A program made the position numbers and the translations under genes. 44,127 bases of DNA, from positions 1 to 44,127 of the IMG/VR virus record IMGVR_UViG_3300020020_000078, one strand, 5' to 3'. Origin of the DNA: a virus. Below, one piece after another: positions 17,089 to 24,735 of the stretch (positions are counted from its first letter, which is position 1; each line of letters begins with the position of its first letter). The notes under the pieces were generated by a model. It ran no database searches, had not been told where the DNA came from, and worked only from the letters and a program-made list of their open reading frames with translations.

Positions 17089-17368
17089 TGTCTGATTGGC
17101 TATGTTCTAAAGTATATTTTAATAGGTCTAAATATTGTCCAATCGTTAATCTTCTTATTCTATCCGCTTCTGTTGCTATGCCTTTGGCTAACCACATTAT
17201 TTCCTCATTGTCCTTTTCTATTTGGGCTGCAATGATTCCTCTGATAAATATTCGCTCAGGTGTTGATTCATTGCTGTTATCTTCACTTCTGACTCCATCA
17301 AGTATTCGCTCCACTCTGTTTCTAATTTTGTCAAGTAGGGAATGTATTGAGACAACCCCGCCCGATAA
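17066..17368 (-). CDS. Tail assembly chaperone, frameshift extension (gpT-like)
   Basis: This frame has no convincing independent start (the first near-start is a GTG at 17314). It stays open back through the T8 run at 17367-17374, where it is in the -1 frame of the upstream chaperone. A -1 slip would add about 100 residues, giving a fusion near 260 residues. It ends 23 nt inside the tape measure gene. The arrangement is that of lambda gpG-gpGT. Confidence 0.75.
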   Translation of the reverse strand, partial: LSGGVVSIHSLLDKIRNRVERILDGVRSEDNSNESTPERIFIRGIIAAQIEKDNEEIMWLAKGIATEADRIRRLTIGQYLDLLKYTLEHSQSDNGRSDSN

Positions 17369-17847
17369 AAAAAATCGTATAGCCCGTCCTTGCTATCTTT
17401 TTTAAACTGTTCAACCTTTTCAGCGTGAATACTCTTATCAATTACACTTGGATCTTCGTCCTCCCTTACATATCTATATGCCACTAAATCAAACATAACA
17501 TCCGGATGTAAAATCATTTCTTCCCTTCTTTCCCATTCAATAATCAAATGCCCGATCATAGCTATATCAGATTTCTTCCCTGAGTTAATAGCTTTCTTCA
17601 TTGCCTCTCTTATCTTGGCACTTTCCCCCTCACTTAACCCCGCTGCTATTTGTCTTACACACCTCTCAATTGCCTTTGTTCTTTCTAATGGTGTATCGAA
17701 ATCATTTTCTGGTATCCAATAGCTTTTAGTGTTTGAATCAAAAAACACTTTCTTCATTTTCTCAAAACCCTTATTTTTTGACTGCTCCAGAAAGTAATAT
17801 TTGAGAAATGGTTTTTTAAATATTTTGTATAATGTCCTACCTATCAT
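17218..17847 (-). CDS. Tail assembly chaperone (gpG-like)
   Basis: 209 residues directly upstream of the tape measure gene, mostly helical, with an acidic C-terminus. Codons 158-161 read GAT TTT TTT TAT and contain the slippery T8 at 17367-17374. Most ribosomes should read on to the stop at 17218; a fraction would shift to the -1 frame. The overlap with the second frame is about 150 nt. The function follows from the conserved siphovirus gene order. Confidence 0.75.
   Translation of the reverse strand: MIGRTLYKIFKKPFLKYYFLEQSKNKGFEKMKKVFFDSNTKSYWIPENDFDTPLERTKAIERCVRQIAAGLSEGESAKIREAMKKAINSGKKSDIAMIGHLIIEWERREEMILHPDVMFDLVAYRYVREDEDPSVIDKSIHAEKVEQFKKDSKDGLYDFFYRAGLSQYIPYLTKLETEWSEYLMESEVKITAMNQHLSEYLSEESLQPK
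17367..17374 (-). promoter_or_regulatory. Programmed -1 frameshift site (T8)
   Basis: Eight T on the minus strand, read GAT TTT TTT TAT in the chaperone frame. This fits the X XXY YYZ slippery pattern with T TTT TTT, so both tRNAs can re-pair after a -1 slip. The following sequence is unusually GC-rich (CGGGCGGGG), which could slow the ribosome. Confidence 0.75.
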
Positions 17848-18184
17848 AGATTCTATTGATTATTAAATTTGTACAGGCTGCTCCAATTATTGTAATAGGG
17901 TATATCCAAGAAATTGTAAAATTATTTAGTACAAAGTAGGCTAATGATCCAGGGATTGAAGCCATACAAGTAATACATCCGAATAAAGGGTTGTAAAAGA
18001 ACCTTAGTATTTTATCTATCCATCTGTAGCCGTTCCAAATAACCTCTCCGTCTGATCTTATACACCCTCCAATTGATTCCACATACCACTTATGGAAAAA
18101 GAAGAATACCATTCCATGCCCAGTGATTAGATACCAGCCATTGCAGAAAAGAGAAATAATTAATATATCAGTTAAGATTTTCAT
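17837..18184 (-). CDS. Small membrane protein in the tail operon
   Basis: 115 residues with three or four hydrophobic segments (residues 3-30, 60-85, 88-108) and a conserved-looking GCITCMAS motif. It overlaps the neighbouring genes by 11 nt downstream and 4 nt upstream. A small membrane protein just before the tail chaperones is unusual for a virion gene and might act in DNA entry or superinfection immunity. No family assigned. Confidence 0.6.
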   Translation of the reverse strand: MKILTDILIISLFCNGWYLITGHGMVFFFFHKWYVESIGGCIRSDGEVIWNGYRWIDKILRFFYNPLFGCITCMASIPGSLAYFVLNNFTISWIYPITIIGAACTNLIINRIYDR

Positions 18185-18534
18185 ATCTCCTCCTCCTCGA
18201 TTGTAGTACTTAATCTAAAAAAGGAAAGAGCTAAACATGTATCAGTTAAGCCGTAAGCATAAGTAATTTCTAACCTCTCATTGCTATCTCTGAGGGTTAC
18301 CCATACTTCATATGATGATTCCTGATTGTAAAATGTTGGGTCGGGTTGTGTTAGATCTAATTCAATATGGCCTAGTTCGTCACTTGTAACCTCTTCACGA
18401 TAGGTAAAACCTGTACTAGAATTTTTTACATAAATATAGTATTCCGTATCAGGGTCTATAGAACCTAATAATATACTATCAGTACATTCGGGGATTTGAT
18501 CTAATTGTGAGCAATTACAAGACATAGTTCGCAT
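18181..18534 (-). CDS. Hypothetical protein, possible virion protein
   Basis: 117 residues from ATG 18534. The frame is open to a TTG at 18570, but that TTG is part of the shared leader element. An N-terminal Cys cluster (MSCNCSQ) is followed by a beta-sandwich-like domain (YYIYVKNSSTGFTY, YEVWVTLRDSNE) and an acidic end. It is the first gene of the tail operon behind its own promoter and leader, so it is probably well expressed. Confidence 0.55.
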   Translation of the reverse strand: MRTMSCNCSQLDQIPECTDSILLGSIDPDTEYYIYVKNSSTGFTYREEVTSDELGHIELDLTQPDPTFYNQESSYEVWVTLRDSNERLEITYAYGLTDTCLALSFFRLSTTIEEEEI

Positions 18535-18565
18535 TTGTTTAGATCCCACTTTTGCCGGGGTATTT

Positions 18566-18604
18566 GGCAACTTGTGTTCTATAATGCCGAACTAAAGGCA
18601 ACTT
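18566..18604 (-). promoter_or_regulatory. Shared leader element, copy before 18181-18534
   Basis: Minus strand: AAGTTGCC (18604-18597), 8 nt, GGCATTATAGA (18588-18578), then a second AAGTTGCC (18573-18566). TGCC/GGCA can form a short stem. It is the most compact of three copies in the phage and carries AAGTTGCC twice in the same orientation. Confidence 0.65.
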
Positions 18605-18612
18605 GTAATATG

Positions 18613-18643
18613 TAAATATAATAAAAAAACTATGTAAAAGAAA
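18613..18643 (-). promoter_or_regulatory. Candidate promoter of the tail operon
   Basis: Minus strand TTTC (18643-18640), 19 bp, TATATTTA (18620-18613): one mismatch in each box to TTTG / TAnnTTTG. It lies between the large terminase stop and the tail operon. Transcription would start near 18608, placing AAGTTGCC at about +5 of the mRNA. Confidence 0.45.
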
Positions 18644-18646
18644 TAT

Positions 18647-19948
18647 TTACTTTTTAAATTTCATGTGCTGAGTAATCCAGGCCTTTAAAAAGGTATTAAT
18701 CCCGTATCTCTCCGTATCAAAAAAGTCAGCCCGTTGATTAATATCTTTACGGTCTTTCTTTAGGATTTCTCCAAAGGCGTCGCATTGAACATTCCTCCAA
18801 TCCCTGCAAGTATTTGGACAGGTCTTTGGGTTTATCTTATAATCCGGGAAATGACAAAATATATAGTTGGTGTCTGCTCTACTATTGTCATGTGTCGGGT
18901 TCGAAGGCAACCATAACTGAGACTGCTTAAGCCCTAATCCCCTTCTTAGCTGCTCCCAATTACTTGCGTTATCCCTTTGCCCTATATCTCCCCTTTTACC
19001 CATTGCGTCACCTGTTATTATGCAATTAGCTAACTGGTTACCATACTTTAATTTAATAAGCTCAACCATAGCAGGGATAGACCCTTGCGTAATACTTGCC
19101 TCATCAAATGTATGGAAATGCTCTATCGTATCTCTCCACATATGAGAGAAGGTAACTGCAAAGGGGTTTAGGTTAAAATCTATCTTGATTAATAGCTGTT
19201 TCTTTGAATCAAAAACAGCCTCTAAAGACTCATGTTTCTCGGGATTGTATTGATGTGCAAAAGGGTTGCTTCCTGAGAAATCTACAAATTCTCCGAGTAT
19301 TTCCTGCCGATATTCGTCGTCGGTCATTGATAAAATTATATTATCAATATCCTTTTTATTCAATAATGGGTTATCATAAGAGGTAAATTGTTTAAGCTCA
19401 TACCCTTCTTTGCCCTCCAGGCATGCCTCATACAATTCATAAAACTTATGTTTGTTCCCATCTTTAGTATATTTACCCTTTGGAACCCCGGCTGCGATAA
19501 GTTGAGAATCCGAGAAATCCAAAAGCATTGGGAGAATTGAATTTGAATATAGATAAGTGTCCTTTAAAATGATTCCTGCCTCGTTTAGAAAGATCTTTTT
19601 ATATCCGAACCCTTCTATACTCTCGGGTGCGTCTGCGCTCCTCATATCGAGTATAGAGCCATATACACGCAATTCCTTCTTTTGTCTATTGAATGTCCAA
19701 TCTTTTTGTGGAATCTGCTTTAGGATAGGGAGAAAGTACCTATCAAAGTACCGTTCAATATTACCGTTAATGGTATCAACCCATAACAAGGGAGTTATAC
19801 CGTCTATCATATATTCAATAAAAGCGTGAGAAGCCCCTCTTGTAATCCCTAACCGCCTCCCTTTGAGTATTACTGTGAATTTCTTATGGCTGTTAAAGAA
19901 TACCTCGTTTTGACATGGGAAATATGATAACTCAAGCTCCAGGGCCAT
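18647..19948 (-). CDS. Terminase large subunit
   Basis: 433 residues. The ATPase part has a Walker A-like stretch (ILKGRRLGITRGA, about residue 27) and Walker B (KKIFLNEAG, about residue 116). The RNase H-like nuclease part shows acidic residues in IKIDFN, ITGDAMGKRGD and RADFFDTERYGINTF. It cuts and packages DNA into proheads with the small subunit, whose gene overlaps its start by 17 nt. Full length for the family. Confidence 0.9.
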   Translation of the reverse strand: MALELELSYFPCQNEVFFNSHKKFTVILKGRRLGITRGASHAFIEYMIDGITPLLWVDTINGNIERYFDRYFLPILKQIPQKDWTFNRQKKELRVYGSILDMRSADAPESIEGFGYKKIFLNEAGIILKDTYLYSNSILPMLLDFSDSQLIAAGVPKGKYTKDGNKHKFYELYEACLEGKEGYELKQFTSYDNPLLNKKDIDNIILSMTDDEYRQEILGEFVDFSGSNPFAHQYNPEKHESLEAVFDSKKQLLIKIDFNLNPFAVTFSHMWRDTIEHFHTFDEASITQGSIPAMVELIKLKYGNQLANCIITGDAMGKRGDIGQRDNASNWEQLRRGLGLKQSQLWLPSNPTHDNSRADTNYIFCHFPDYKINPKTCPNTCRDWRNVQCDAFGEILKKDRKDINQRADFFDTERYGINTFLKAWITQHMKFKK

Positions 19949-20204
19949 TGATTATCTTTTTGGTAATATGTATTTCGTTGTCTGGTAATTCGTGAGCAAT
20001 GGTCTTTTTAGGTTGCCCGTAGAAATACTCAAATAGTAGTTTAATATGAGCAGGTGAGCCCTTCTTTGCCTTATCTGCTATAGTTGCCCAAATTTGGCCA
20101 AAATCATTATCAGAGACCGATTCTTTAATCGTCTCTATTAGTCTTAATTCGTCTGCCTTTGGCTTTCTCCCTGCCCCCGGCCTTGCTCCTCCGTTTTGTC
20201 CCAT
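19932..20204 (-). CDS. Terminase small subunit
   Basis: 90 residues starting with GGARPGAGRKPK, the basic N-terminus found in many small terminases, followed by helical segments (ELRLIETIKESV, IWATIADKAKKG). It binds DNA to select the packaging site. It precedes and overlaps the large subunit gene by 17 nt, the standard arrangement. Confidence 0.8.
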   Translation of the reverse strand: MGQNGGARPGAGRKPKADELRLIETIKESVSDNDFGQIWATIADKAKKGSPAHIKLLFEYFYGQPKKTIAHELPDNEIHITKKIINGPGA

Positions 20205-20253
20205 TTTGAAAAAAACTGTTTATTCAGTTTCCTAGTAAATGTACGATTATTTT

Positions 20254-20451
20254 TTACATTTTACAAACTCTCTTTAATTGCCTTAGTTTCCTCCTACGGT
20301 TTATTATCAAAGGTTTATACGCTTGGAAGAACTCTCTTTTACTATTTAGGACACATTGTTTGCACTGAGTATTATATCCTCCCTTACATTTAGAATTAGT
20401 ATAGAATTGGTATAAAGGCTTAGTTTCTTCGCATTTCGTACATTGTTTCAT
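20254..20451 (-). CDS. Small zinc-ribbon protein
   Basis: 65 residues with CTKC at residue 4 and CKQC near residue 30, spaced as in the zinc ribbons that precede HNH domains, then a strongly basic tail. It begins in an ATGA overlap with the upstream gene. It lies just before the small terminase, a common site for HNH-type packaging cofactors, but the HNH catalytic part is absent. Confidence 0.6.
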   Translation of the reverse strand: MKQCTKCEETKPLYQFYTNSKCKGGYNTQCKQCVLNSKREFFQAYKPLIINRRRKLRQLKRVCKM

Positions 20452-20618
20452 TTCGGTTTACAGCATTTACAGTTAGTTATCGGCGACGTTTCACAGAACC
20501 AGGTTATACCGCTTTTAACTCCCTTCTTTTCCGGTACGAATTCAAACTTAACCGTAGCTTCCTCTTTCTTTTTCTTTACTTCCTTTTCAGGTTTTATAAC
20601 GTTCTGTCTTTTAACCAT
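20448..20618 (-). CDS. Small Lys-rich, Cys-tailed protein
   Basis: 56 residues: a Lys/Glu-rich first half and a C-terminal CKCCKPK end. It is coupled to the next gene by a 4-nt ATGA overlap and overlaps the upstream membrane-protein gene by 25 nt. The fit into the operon supports it. No function recognised. Confidence 0.5.
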   Translation of the reverse strand: MVKRQNVIKPEKEVKKKKEEATVKFEFVPEKKGVKSGITWFCETSPITNCKCCKPK

Positions 20619-20815
20619 TTAGATCTCTTCTTGTCTTTATAATCTTTGTATATCCAGATTGATAATGCTATAATGTAATACCATCCAAATAAGATTGTTA
20701 TTGATACTACCACGCATATAAGTAAATCATCACCTGTTATTTCCTCAAAGCATATTCTCCAAAGAATTAAAAGAATAATAAGAGTTACTGCTTGTGTTAT
20801 TATCAATGCTATCAT
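20594..20815 (-). CDS. Small two-helix membrane protein
   Basis: 73 residues with two hydrophobic segments (about residues 3-20 and 30-55) and a basic C-terminus (KDKKRSKWLKD). No holin motif is recognised; lysis genes are elsewhere. It may be an early membrane protein, for example an exclusion factor. Confidence 0.5.
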   Translation of the reverse strand: MIALIITQAVTLIILLILWRICFEEITGDDLLICVVVSITILFGWYYIIALSIWIYKDYKDKKRSKWLKDRTL

Positions 20816-20816
20816 A

Positions 20817-20945
20817 TTACCTTGGGTTTACTTGTTCTTCATTAATAATTAACCAATAAGCAAAATTCCCTTTTTCATATAAGATTGCTATTGTTTTGCC
20901 ATTAGACCCAAATAGTGCAAATCCATATCCGTATCTTCTTGCCAT
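20817..20945 (-). CDS. Small hypothetical protein
   Basis: 42 residues (starts MARRYGYGFALFGSNGKT). Its ATG overlaps the preceding stop in a TAATG. The aromatic beta pattern may be a small folded domain. No family recognised. Confidence 0.45.
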   Translation of the reverse strand: MARRYGYGFALFGSNGKTIAILYEKGNFAYWLIINEEQVNPR

Positions 20946-21295
20946 TACTTCTTTGCTTTTAAAATCAATATCTTAGACTCAGAAATATTTACTTTCGATT
21001 CTATTAGTGCTATTAATAACCTTATACTAGGCAGTGATTCTAAATATTGATTTCTTAAATCCTCCCCTATTATCTCCCTAGCCTGCTCCTCAGTTATTTC
21101 CCCTAGTAGTCCGATTAGTTCACATTCACCAAATACTCTTACCCATATACCATCCCATTTACCTAGTTCAGTGAAAAATGATACATAATATTTTAATCCA
21201 ATACTAGAAGAAAGTAATTCTAGTTTTATGTGCTCCGCATCTTTCGGCAAGACAACAAAGTAAAAGTCTCCGGTTAAATTGTGTAGGTTATTCAT
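20945..21295 (-). CDS. Hypothetical protein
   Basis: 116 residues, soluble, with an alpha/beta N-terminus (FYFVVLPKDAEHIKLELL) and a helical C-terminus ending in Lys. It is coupled to the next gene by TAATG. Typical of accessory early phage proteins with unknown function. Confidence 0.5.
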   Translation of the reverse strand: MNNLHNLTGDFYFVVLPKDAEHIKLELLSSSIGLKYYVSFFTELGKWDGIWVRVFGECELIGLLGEITEEQAREIIGEDLRNQYLESLPSIRLLIALIESKVNISESKILILKAKK

Positions 21296-21298
21296 AGG

Positions 21299-21541
21299 TT
21301 ATATTCTTTCTTTTAGAAATAACCTGAATTTATATATAGCACTTGACGCGCTACATCCTTTAATTATATTTTCATCATACCAATCCCCCACCTCTTCATC
21401 TGTTGGTTGTAGGTCTTTAATTAAATTTTCTATCTCATACGCTATTGAGGCTGTAAGCTCTGGGTATAATAAGTGTTGATCTGACCCATTTTTACAGTTA
21501 TCTACTATTAATTTAGATAGTTTTGTAATTTTCTCTTCCAT
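21299..21541 (-). CDS. Hypothetical helical protein
   Basis: 80 residues, acidic and helical (LIVDNCKNGSDQHLLYPELT), 3 nt upstream of the next gene. No recognised domain. Confidence 0.45.
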   Translation of the reverse strand: MEEKITKLSKLIVDNCKNGSDQHLLYPELTASIAYEIENLIKDLQPTDEEVGDWYDENIIKGCSASSAIYKFRLFLKERI

Positions 21542-21547
21542 ATCTTA

Positions 21548-22168
21548 TTACTTTATAGGTTTTACAATATTTTCTTGACTCCATTGTTCCCATGATTCAG
21601 ATTTAGCCCTTATTTTATGGGATAACTTTAAATAAGCTACATCATACCCCCAATCATGCGCCTCTTTTAGTTTACCTTCGAGAAGGGAAATTTTATCCGT
21701 AGCTTCAAAATATAACCGAGTGGATTTTATAGCCGTATCCTCAGTTTCTTTTAAACTTTCTTTCAGATCGGTTATCTCTGACTCCTTTTCCTCCCATGCA
21801 GATAAAAACCTGTTATTCTCTTTTCTTAATTCGGTTATCTCTGACCCCTTTTGTAGGAGGAGTTCCAAAATCTCTTCTTCTGTATAAAAGTTACCTTTGT
21901 ATTTCATACCGTATCCTTTTACTTTGTTAATGTGAGAGTCTATAATTTCTAAAGCGTCATATATTCCTTTATTGTATCCTATAACTACCTCGCTCACAGG
22001 ATTACAAATTTTGACGTTTTCTAAATTTTCCCTCATCCACTTCAACCTTTCCTCAAACTCCTTCTCTTGGATCTTTAGGGCTTCGAGGGCAAATCCTTCC
22101 TTTACATGCCATTCACCCCAAGGCATTTCAAAACTATTATCTTTTATATACTCTTCTGCTTTTGTCAT
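21548..22168 (-). CDS. Coiled-coil protein, unknown function
   Basis: 206 residues. Residues about 95-175 form a strong heptad-type coiled coil (EITELRKENNRFL, EITDLKESLKETED), where EIT-[ED]L-[KR] recurs with two copies 30 residues apart, suggesting internal duplication. The N-terminus contains MPWGEWHVKEGF. Its partner and role are unknown. Confidence 0.5.
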   Translation of the reverse strand: MTKAEEYIKDNSFEMPWGEWHVKEGFALEALKIQEKEFEERLKWMRENLENVKICNPVSEVVIGYNKGIYDALEIIDSHINKVKGYGMKYKGNFYTEEEILELLLQKGSEITELRKENNRFLSAWEEKESEITDLKESLKETEDTAIKSTRLYFEATDKISLLEGKLKEAHDWGYDVAYLKLSHKIRAKSESWEQWSQENIVKPIK

Positions 22169-22173
22169 AAGGG

Positions 22174-22317
22174 TTAAACTTTAGTTGATGATGGATAAAC
22201 AGCCAGTAAACAAGCTACAACGATAACCCATCCCCAATAAGGTTTATCGAAGTGCATCATATATCCTGCTAATCCTATTAAACAAACTGGAATAATATTG
22301 TAACCTATAAATTTCAT
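22174..22317 (-). CDS. Small membrane protein
   Basis: 47 residues with two hydrophobic stretches (VCLIGLAGYMM and WVIVVACLLAVY). It fills the gap between two larger genes in the same direction. No function recognised. Confidence 0.45.
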   Translation of the reverse strand: MKFIGYNIIPVCLIGLAGYMMHFDKPYWGWVIVVACLLAVYPSSTKV

Positions 22318-22341
22318 AGTCTTTACCTTTAGTGGGAGGGG

Positions 22342-22494
22342 TTACTTTCTCTTTTTCTTTTTAGGTGTTAGGTGAGTGAATGGCTTCTTTCGATCCTTTT
22401 TCTTGCCTGATAACTCACGTATATGCATCAATTCAACTTCCCTTTTTTGTTCTTCGATGTCCCACGCTTTTTGTTTTTCTTCTTGATTATCCAT
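22342..22494 (-). CDS. Small basic helical protein
   Basis: 50 residues, charged N-terminal helix and very basic C-terminus ending PKKKKRK, which suggests nucleic-acid binding. It fits the operon gap exactly. No family recognised. Confidence 0.4.
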   Translation of the reverse strand: MDNQEEKQKAWDIEEQKREVELMHIRELSGKKKDRKKPFTHLTPKKKKRK

Positions 22495-22535
22495 ATTCTC
22501 TTTTGTTTTGATTAATTATAGTAAGGGGGAATTAT

Positions 22536-22865
22536 TTAAACTCCTGCAATTTTTAATCCTGTAAAAGTATTTACATCATTATCTTCAAGGTTGATAAATT
22601 CAAAAGGAACACGATTAAGGTATATAAACCAGTGGCTTCCTGTTTCTTCTGTATAAAACTCACTAATATTTTCCCTGCCTATAATATCTCTTTGCCAGTC
22701 AAACACTTGATCTAAATCCTTTTGTTCTTCTGTGGTTCCACTGATATACAATCCGGGCCTGATTATACACTCAATAAACGGACTGCCTTTTTTAGTTTTA
22801 CCTAGTGTAACTTTTGCTCTGCTTGGGAGAGCTTCTCTTATTCTATTTAAATCTATTATTTTCAT
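22536..22865 (-). CDS. Hypothetical protein
   Basis: 109 residues, alpha/beta, with basic segments (SRAKVTLGKTKKG) and an acidic C-terminus. No motif recognised. It belongs to the run of monocistron-like small genes between 22.3 and 24.7 kb, each with its own 20-40 nt leader. Confidence 0.45.
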   Translation of the reverse strand: MKIIDLNRIREALPSRAKVTLGKTKKGSPFIECIIRPGLYISGTTEEQKDLDQVFDWQRDIIGRENISEFYTEETGSHWFIYLNRVPFEFINLEDNDVNTFTGLKIAGV

Positions 22866-22889
22866 ACCCTTGTTTTATCTTTTATACCC

Positions 22890-23069
22890 TTAACCTAAAA
22901 ATTTCAAATCTCCTAACTTTGCACTGTGATAACTAACCTTATTGGTTCCGAAGTTTTGAGGGTAAGCTATTACAGCCCAATCCCCACGAATACCATCTAT
23001 TACTCCAATCGTTCCAGGATCAAGTGCCTTTAGCGTTCCCGTAAATATTACTTTGTCTCCCTTCTTCAT
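22890..23069 (-). CDS. Small hypothetical protein (SH3-like beta fold possible)
   Basis: 59 residues beginning KKGDKVIFTGTLKALDPGT with several short strands, a pattern resembling small beta-barrel (KOW/SH3-like) domains. The fold is inferred from the pattern only. Confidence 0.45.
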   Translation of the reverse strand: MKKGDKVIFTGTLKALDPGTIGVIDGIRGDWAVIAYPQNFGTNKVSYHSAKLGDLKFLG

Positions 23070-23093
23070 TGTCTCTTCCTTTAGTAGTGAGAA

Positions 23094-23474
23094 TTAAAAT
23101 TTCATCATATCATCATAAGTAGATCTAAATTGATCACACTCTTTAGGCATTGGTTCCTGGTCTGCAAATGTTTCTGGATATTCTTGTGGCAATCCTTTCT
23201 TTTCAGCCTTTAGTGGATAAAGTAGCTTATCTTTCTTTGTGCATCTAAAACCATTTGATTCCTTGTTTTCCTCAGTTTCATTATAATAGCCGTTAAAATA
23301 AAATCTAGTATATGCCACTTTCTCGCTTTTGAGGAAACTACAATCAGCGCATGCCTTTTTATTATCTGGATTATGAAAGCACCATTTCTCGTGGTTCTCC
23401 ATAGCGTGTTTCCTGAATAACTTCTTATTGCAGTGTTCACATTGAAAAACAGTTACATTGTCCTTTACCTTCAT
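23094..23474 (-). CDS. Zinc-finger protein
   Basis: 126 residues. CEHCNKKLFRKHAMENHEKWC (residues 12-32) is a C2H2/C2HC-like zinc finger and CADC near residue 42 adds a second Cys pair. The C-terminal half is acidic. The role is probably nucleic acid or protein binding, but no target can be named. Confidence 0.55.
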   Translation of the reverse strand: MKVKDNVTVFQCEHCNKKLFRKHAMENHEKWCFHNPDNKKACADCSFLKSEKVAYTRFYFNGYYNETEENKESNGFRCTKKDKLLYPLKAEKKGLPQEYPETFADQEPMPKECDQFRSTYDDMMKF

Positions 23475-23480
23475 CTTCCT

Positions 23481-23496
23481 ATAGTTTATCTTTGTT
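23481..23496. repeat. Repeated leader sequence, copy 1
   Basis: ATAGTTTATCTTTGTT occurs at 23481-23496 and again at 23758-23773, each just upstream of a minus-strand start codon; a diverged copy (ATAGTTTCTTTTGTTA) precedes the gene ending at 23800. On the minus strand it reads AACAAAGATAAACTAT. Confidence 0.6.
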
Positions 23497-23510
23497 GACC
23501 TGAAAATTAA

Positions 23511-23759
23511 TTAAGCACCCCAGTCTTCTGTATTGTAGTTTTTAGTAATAATCTTTATTACATGGCAAATGAAGTCAATCGCAGAAAGAAGAAATAAAAA
23601 AACTGTCATCCAATTAAACCAATAATGCCTAACACCCCAGTCGTTTCCTTTGTCTCCAAAAAACCACTGTAGTTTTTCTGGTAGGAAACTATAGGCCATT
23701 GCTATACTGAATAGTAATACTATCCTGAATGCTATCATTAAAAGTACTTTTGTTTTCAT
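23511..23759 (-). CDS. Small membrane protein
   Basis: 82 residues: a hydrophobic N-terminus (LLMIAFRIVLLFSIAMAYSFL) and a second membrane segment (WMTVFLFLLSAIDFICHVI). It ends with an acidic tail. No family recognised. Confidence 0.5.
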   Translation of the reverse strand: MKTKVLLMIAFRIVLLFSIAMAYSFLPEKLQWFFGDKGNDWGVRHYWFNWMTVFLFLLSAIDFICHVIKIITKNYNTEDWGA

Positions 23760-23773
23760 AGTTTATCTTTGTT
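23758..23773. repeat. Repeated leader sequence, copy 2
   Basis: Identical 16-mer to 23481-23496, 277 bp away. It overlaps the start codon of the membrane-protein gene (23759), so here it forms the ribosome-binding leader. Confidence 0.6.
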
Positions 23774-23799
23774 ACTTGTTTTTACCTTTGATTTAAAAA

Positions 23800-24219
23800 T
23801 TAATCTTCTTCAATAATTAAATCATCTAAATCATCTGTATTCCAATCTTCAATAATTCCCTTTTCGTTGATGTTCATAATGATATAATCACCATATCCAT
23901 TTTCTTCTGGACACATAATATGTGGAACATATCCCTGTTTACTAATTACTATATTATCTTCATTGTCCTTTAAAATATAGGTTCCATCATCACATACTTT
24001 GTAATGAATATTAGCTTTCTTACCAAGTTCCCAATTAATGATTCTGCCTGTCTCAATTTCAATTATGGGTTTCCAAACTTCACCGAATCGGCAAGGTATT
24101 AAATCCCCTCTTTCATCTTCTACTCCATTTACTGAGCTATCTTCCCAATACCTAACACCTGCATGAACTTCCAGTATTTTAATATCTACTTCCTTTTTTA
24201 CTGTGATTTCCTTTTTCAT
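23800..24219 (-). CDS. Hypothetical protein
   Basis: 139 residues, acidic and beta-rich (VRYWEDSSVNGVEDERGDLI), ending in a run of Asp/Glu. No recognised domain. Preceded by a leader similar to that of its neighbours. Confidence 0.45.
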   Translation of the reverse strand: MKKEITVKKEVDIKILEVHAGVRYWEDSSVNGVEDERGDLIPCRFGEVWKPIIEIETGRIINWELGKKANIHYKVCDDGTYILKDNEDNIVISKQGYVPHIMCPEENGYGDYIIMNINEKGIIEDWNTDDLDDLIIEED

Positions 24220-24253
24220 AGTTTCTTTTGTTATGTTCCTTTACTTTAAAAAA

Positions 24254-24517
24254 TTATTGCTTAAAATATTTTAATAGAAGGTTAATCTTTTCTTTGGTTA
24301 TCAATCCGTCATAATCGTAATTATGAAGGCATATCAAATCAGAAATAACTTTATCGTTCCCAGGGTCAACTTGACACAAGAAAACTATTTCATTCTCAGT
24401 GCCTAATCCTCCAATTGATATATGTCTATTCCTTCCAATATCATAAGTTAAGCTGTGCATTATTGTAAAATGAGGCAATTCCTTGAACCCTAGATTTCTT
24501 AATTCCTTCCTTTCCAT
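24254..24517 (-). CDS. Hypothetical protein
   Basis: 87 residues, alpha/beta, ending in a helix (KEKINLLLKYFKQ). Its start is preceded by AAAGGAAC, a real Shine-Dalgarno-like sequence, which is uncommon in Bacteroidota genes. No function recognised. Confidence 0.45.
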   Translation of the reverse strand: MERKELRNLGFKELPHFTIMHSLTYDIGRNRHISIGGLGTENEIVFLCQVDPGNDKVISDLICLHNYDYDGLITKEKINLLLKYFKQ

Positions 24518-24555
24518 ATTTGTTCCTTTACTTTAAATAGTCTTACAGTTGAGAA

Positions 24556-24735
24556 TTAACCTCCATGCTCTTCACATCCAGTTTGGAAAGCTGATGACAC
24601 CACTTCGAATGCTTCATCTTCTGGCACGCCTTTCTTCTTTAAGAAAATAATTAACTTAACAAGTGTTGTCTCTGTGTCGGATCTCCAAAACCCTTCTTCG
24701 CCTGCCAGTTCTTTAACCCTATCCTTAATAGTCAT
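24556..24735 (-). CDS. Small hypothetical helical protein
   Basis: 59 residues (MTIKDRVKELAGEEG...), acidic and helical. It overlaps the end of the NinG gene by ATGA coupling, supporting translation. No family recognised. Confidence 0.5.
   Translation of the reverse strand: MTIKDRVKELAGEEGFWRSDTETTLVKLIIFLKKKGVPEDEAFEVVSSAFQTGCEEHGG

Noticed and set aside
17066-17314. Independent gene starting at GTG 17314
   Set aside because: It would overlap the upstream chaperone by 97 nt without a ribosome-binding signal. The open -1 frame back to T8 favours a frameshift extension.
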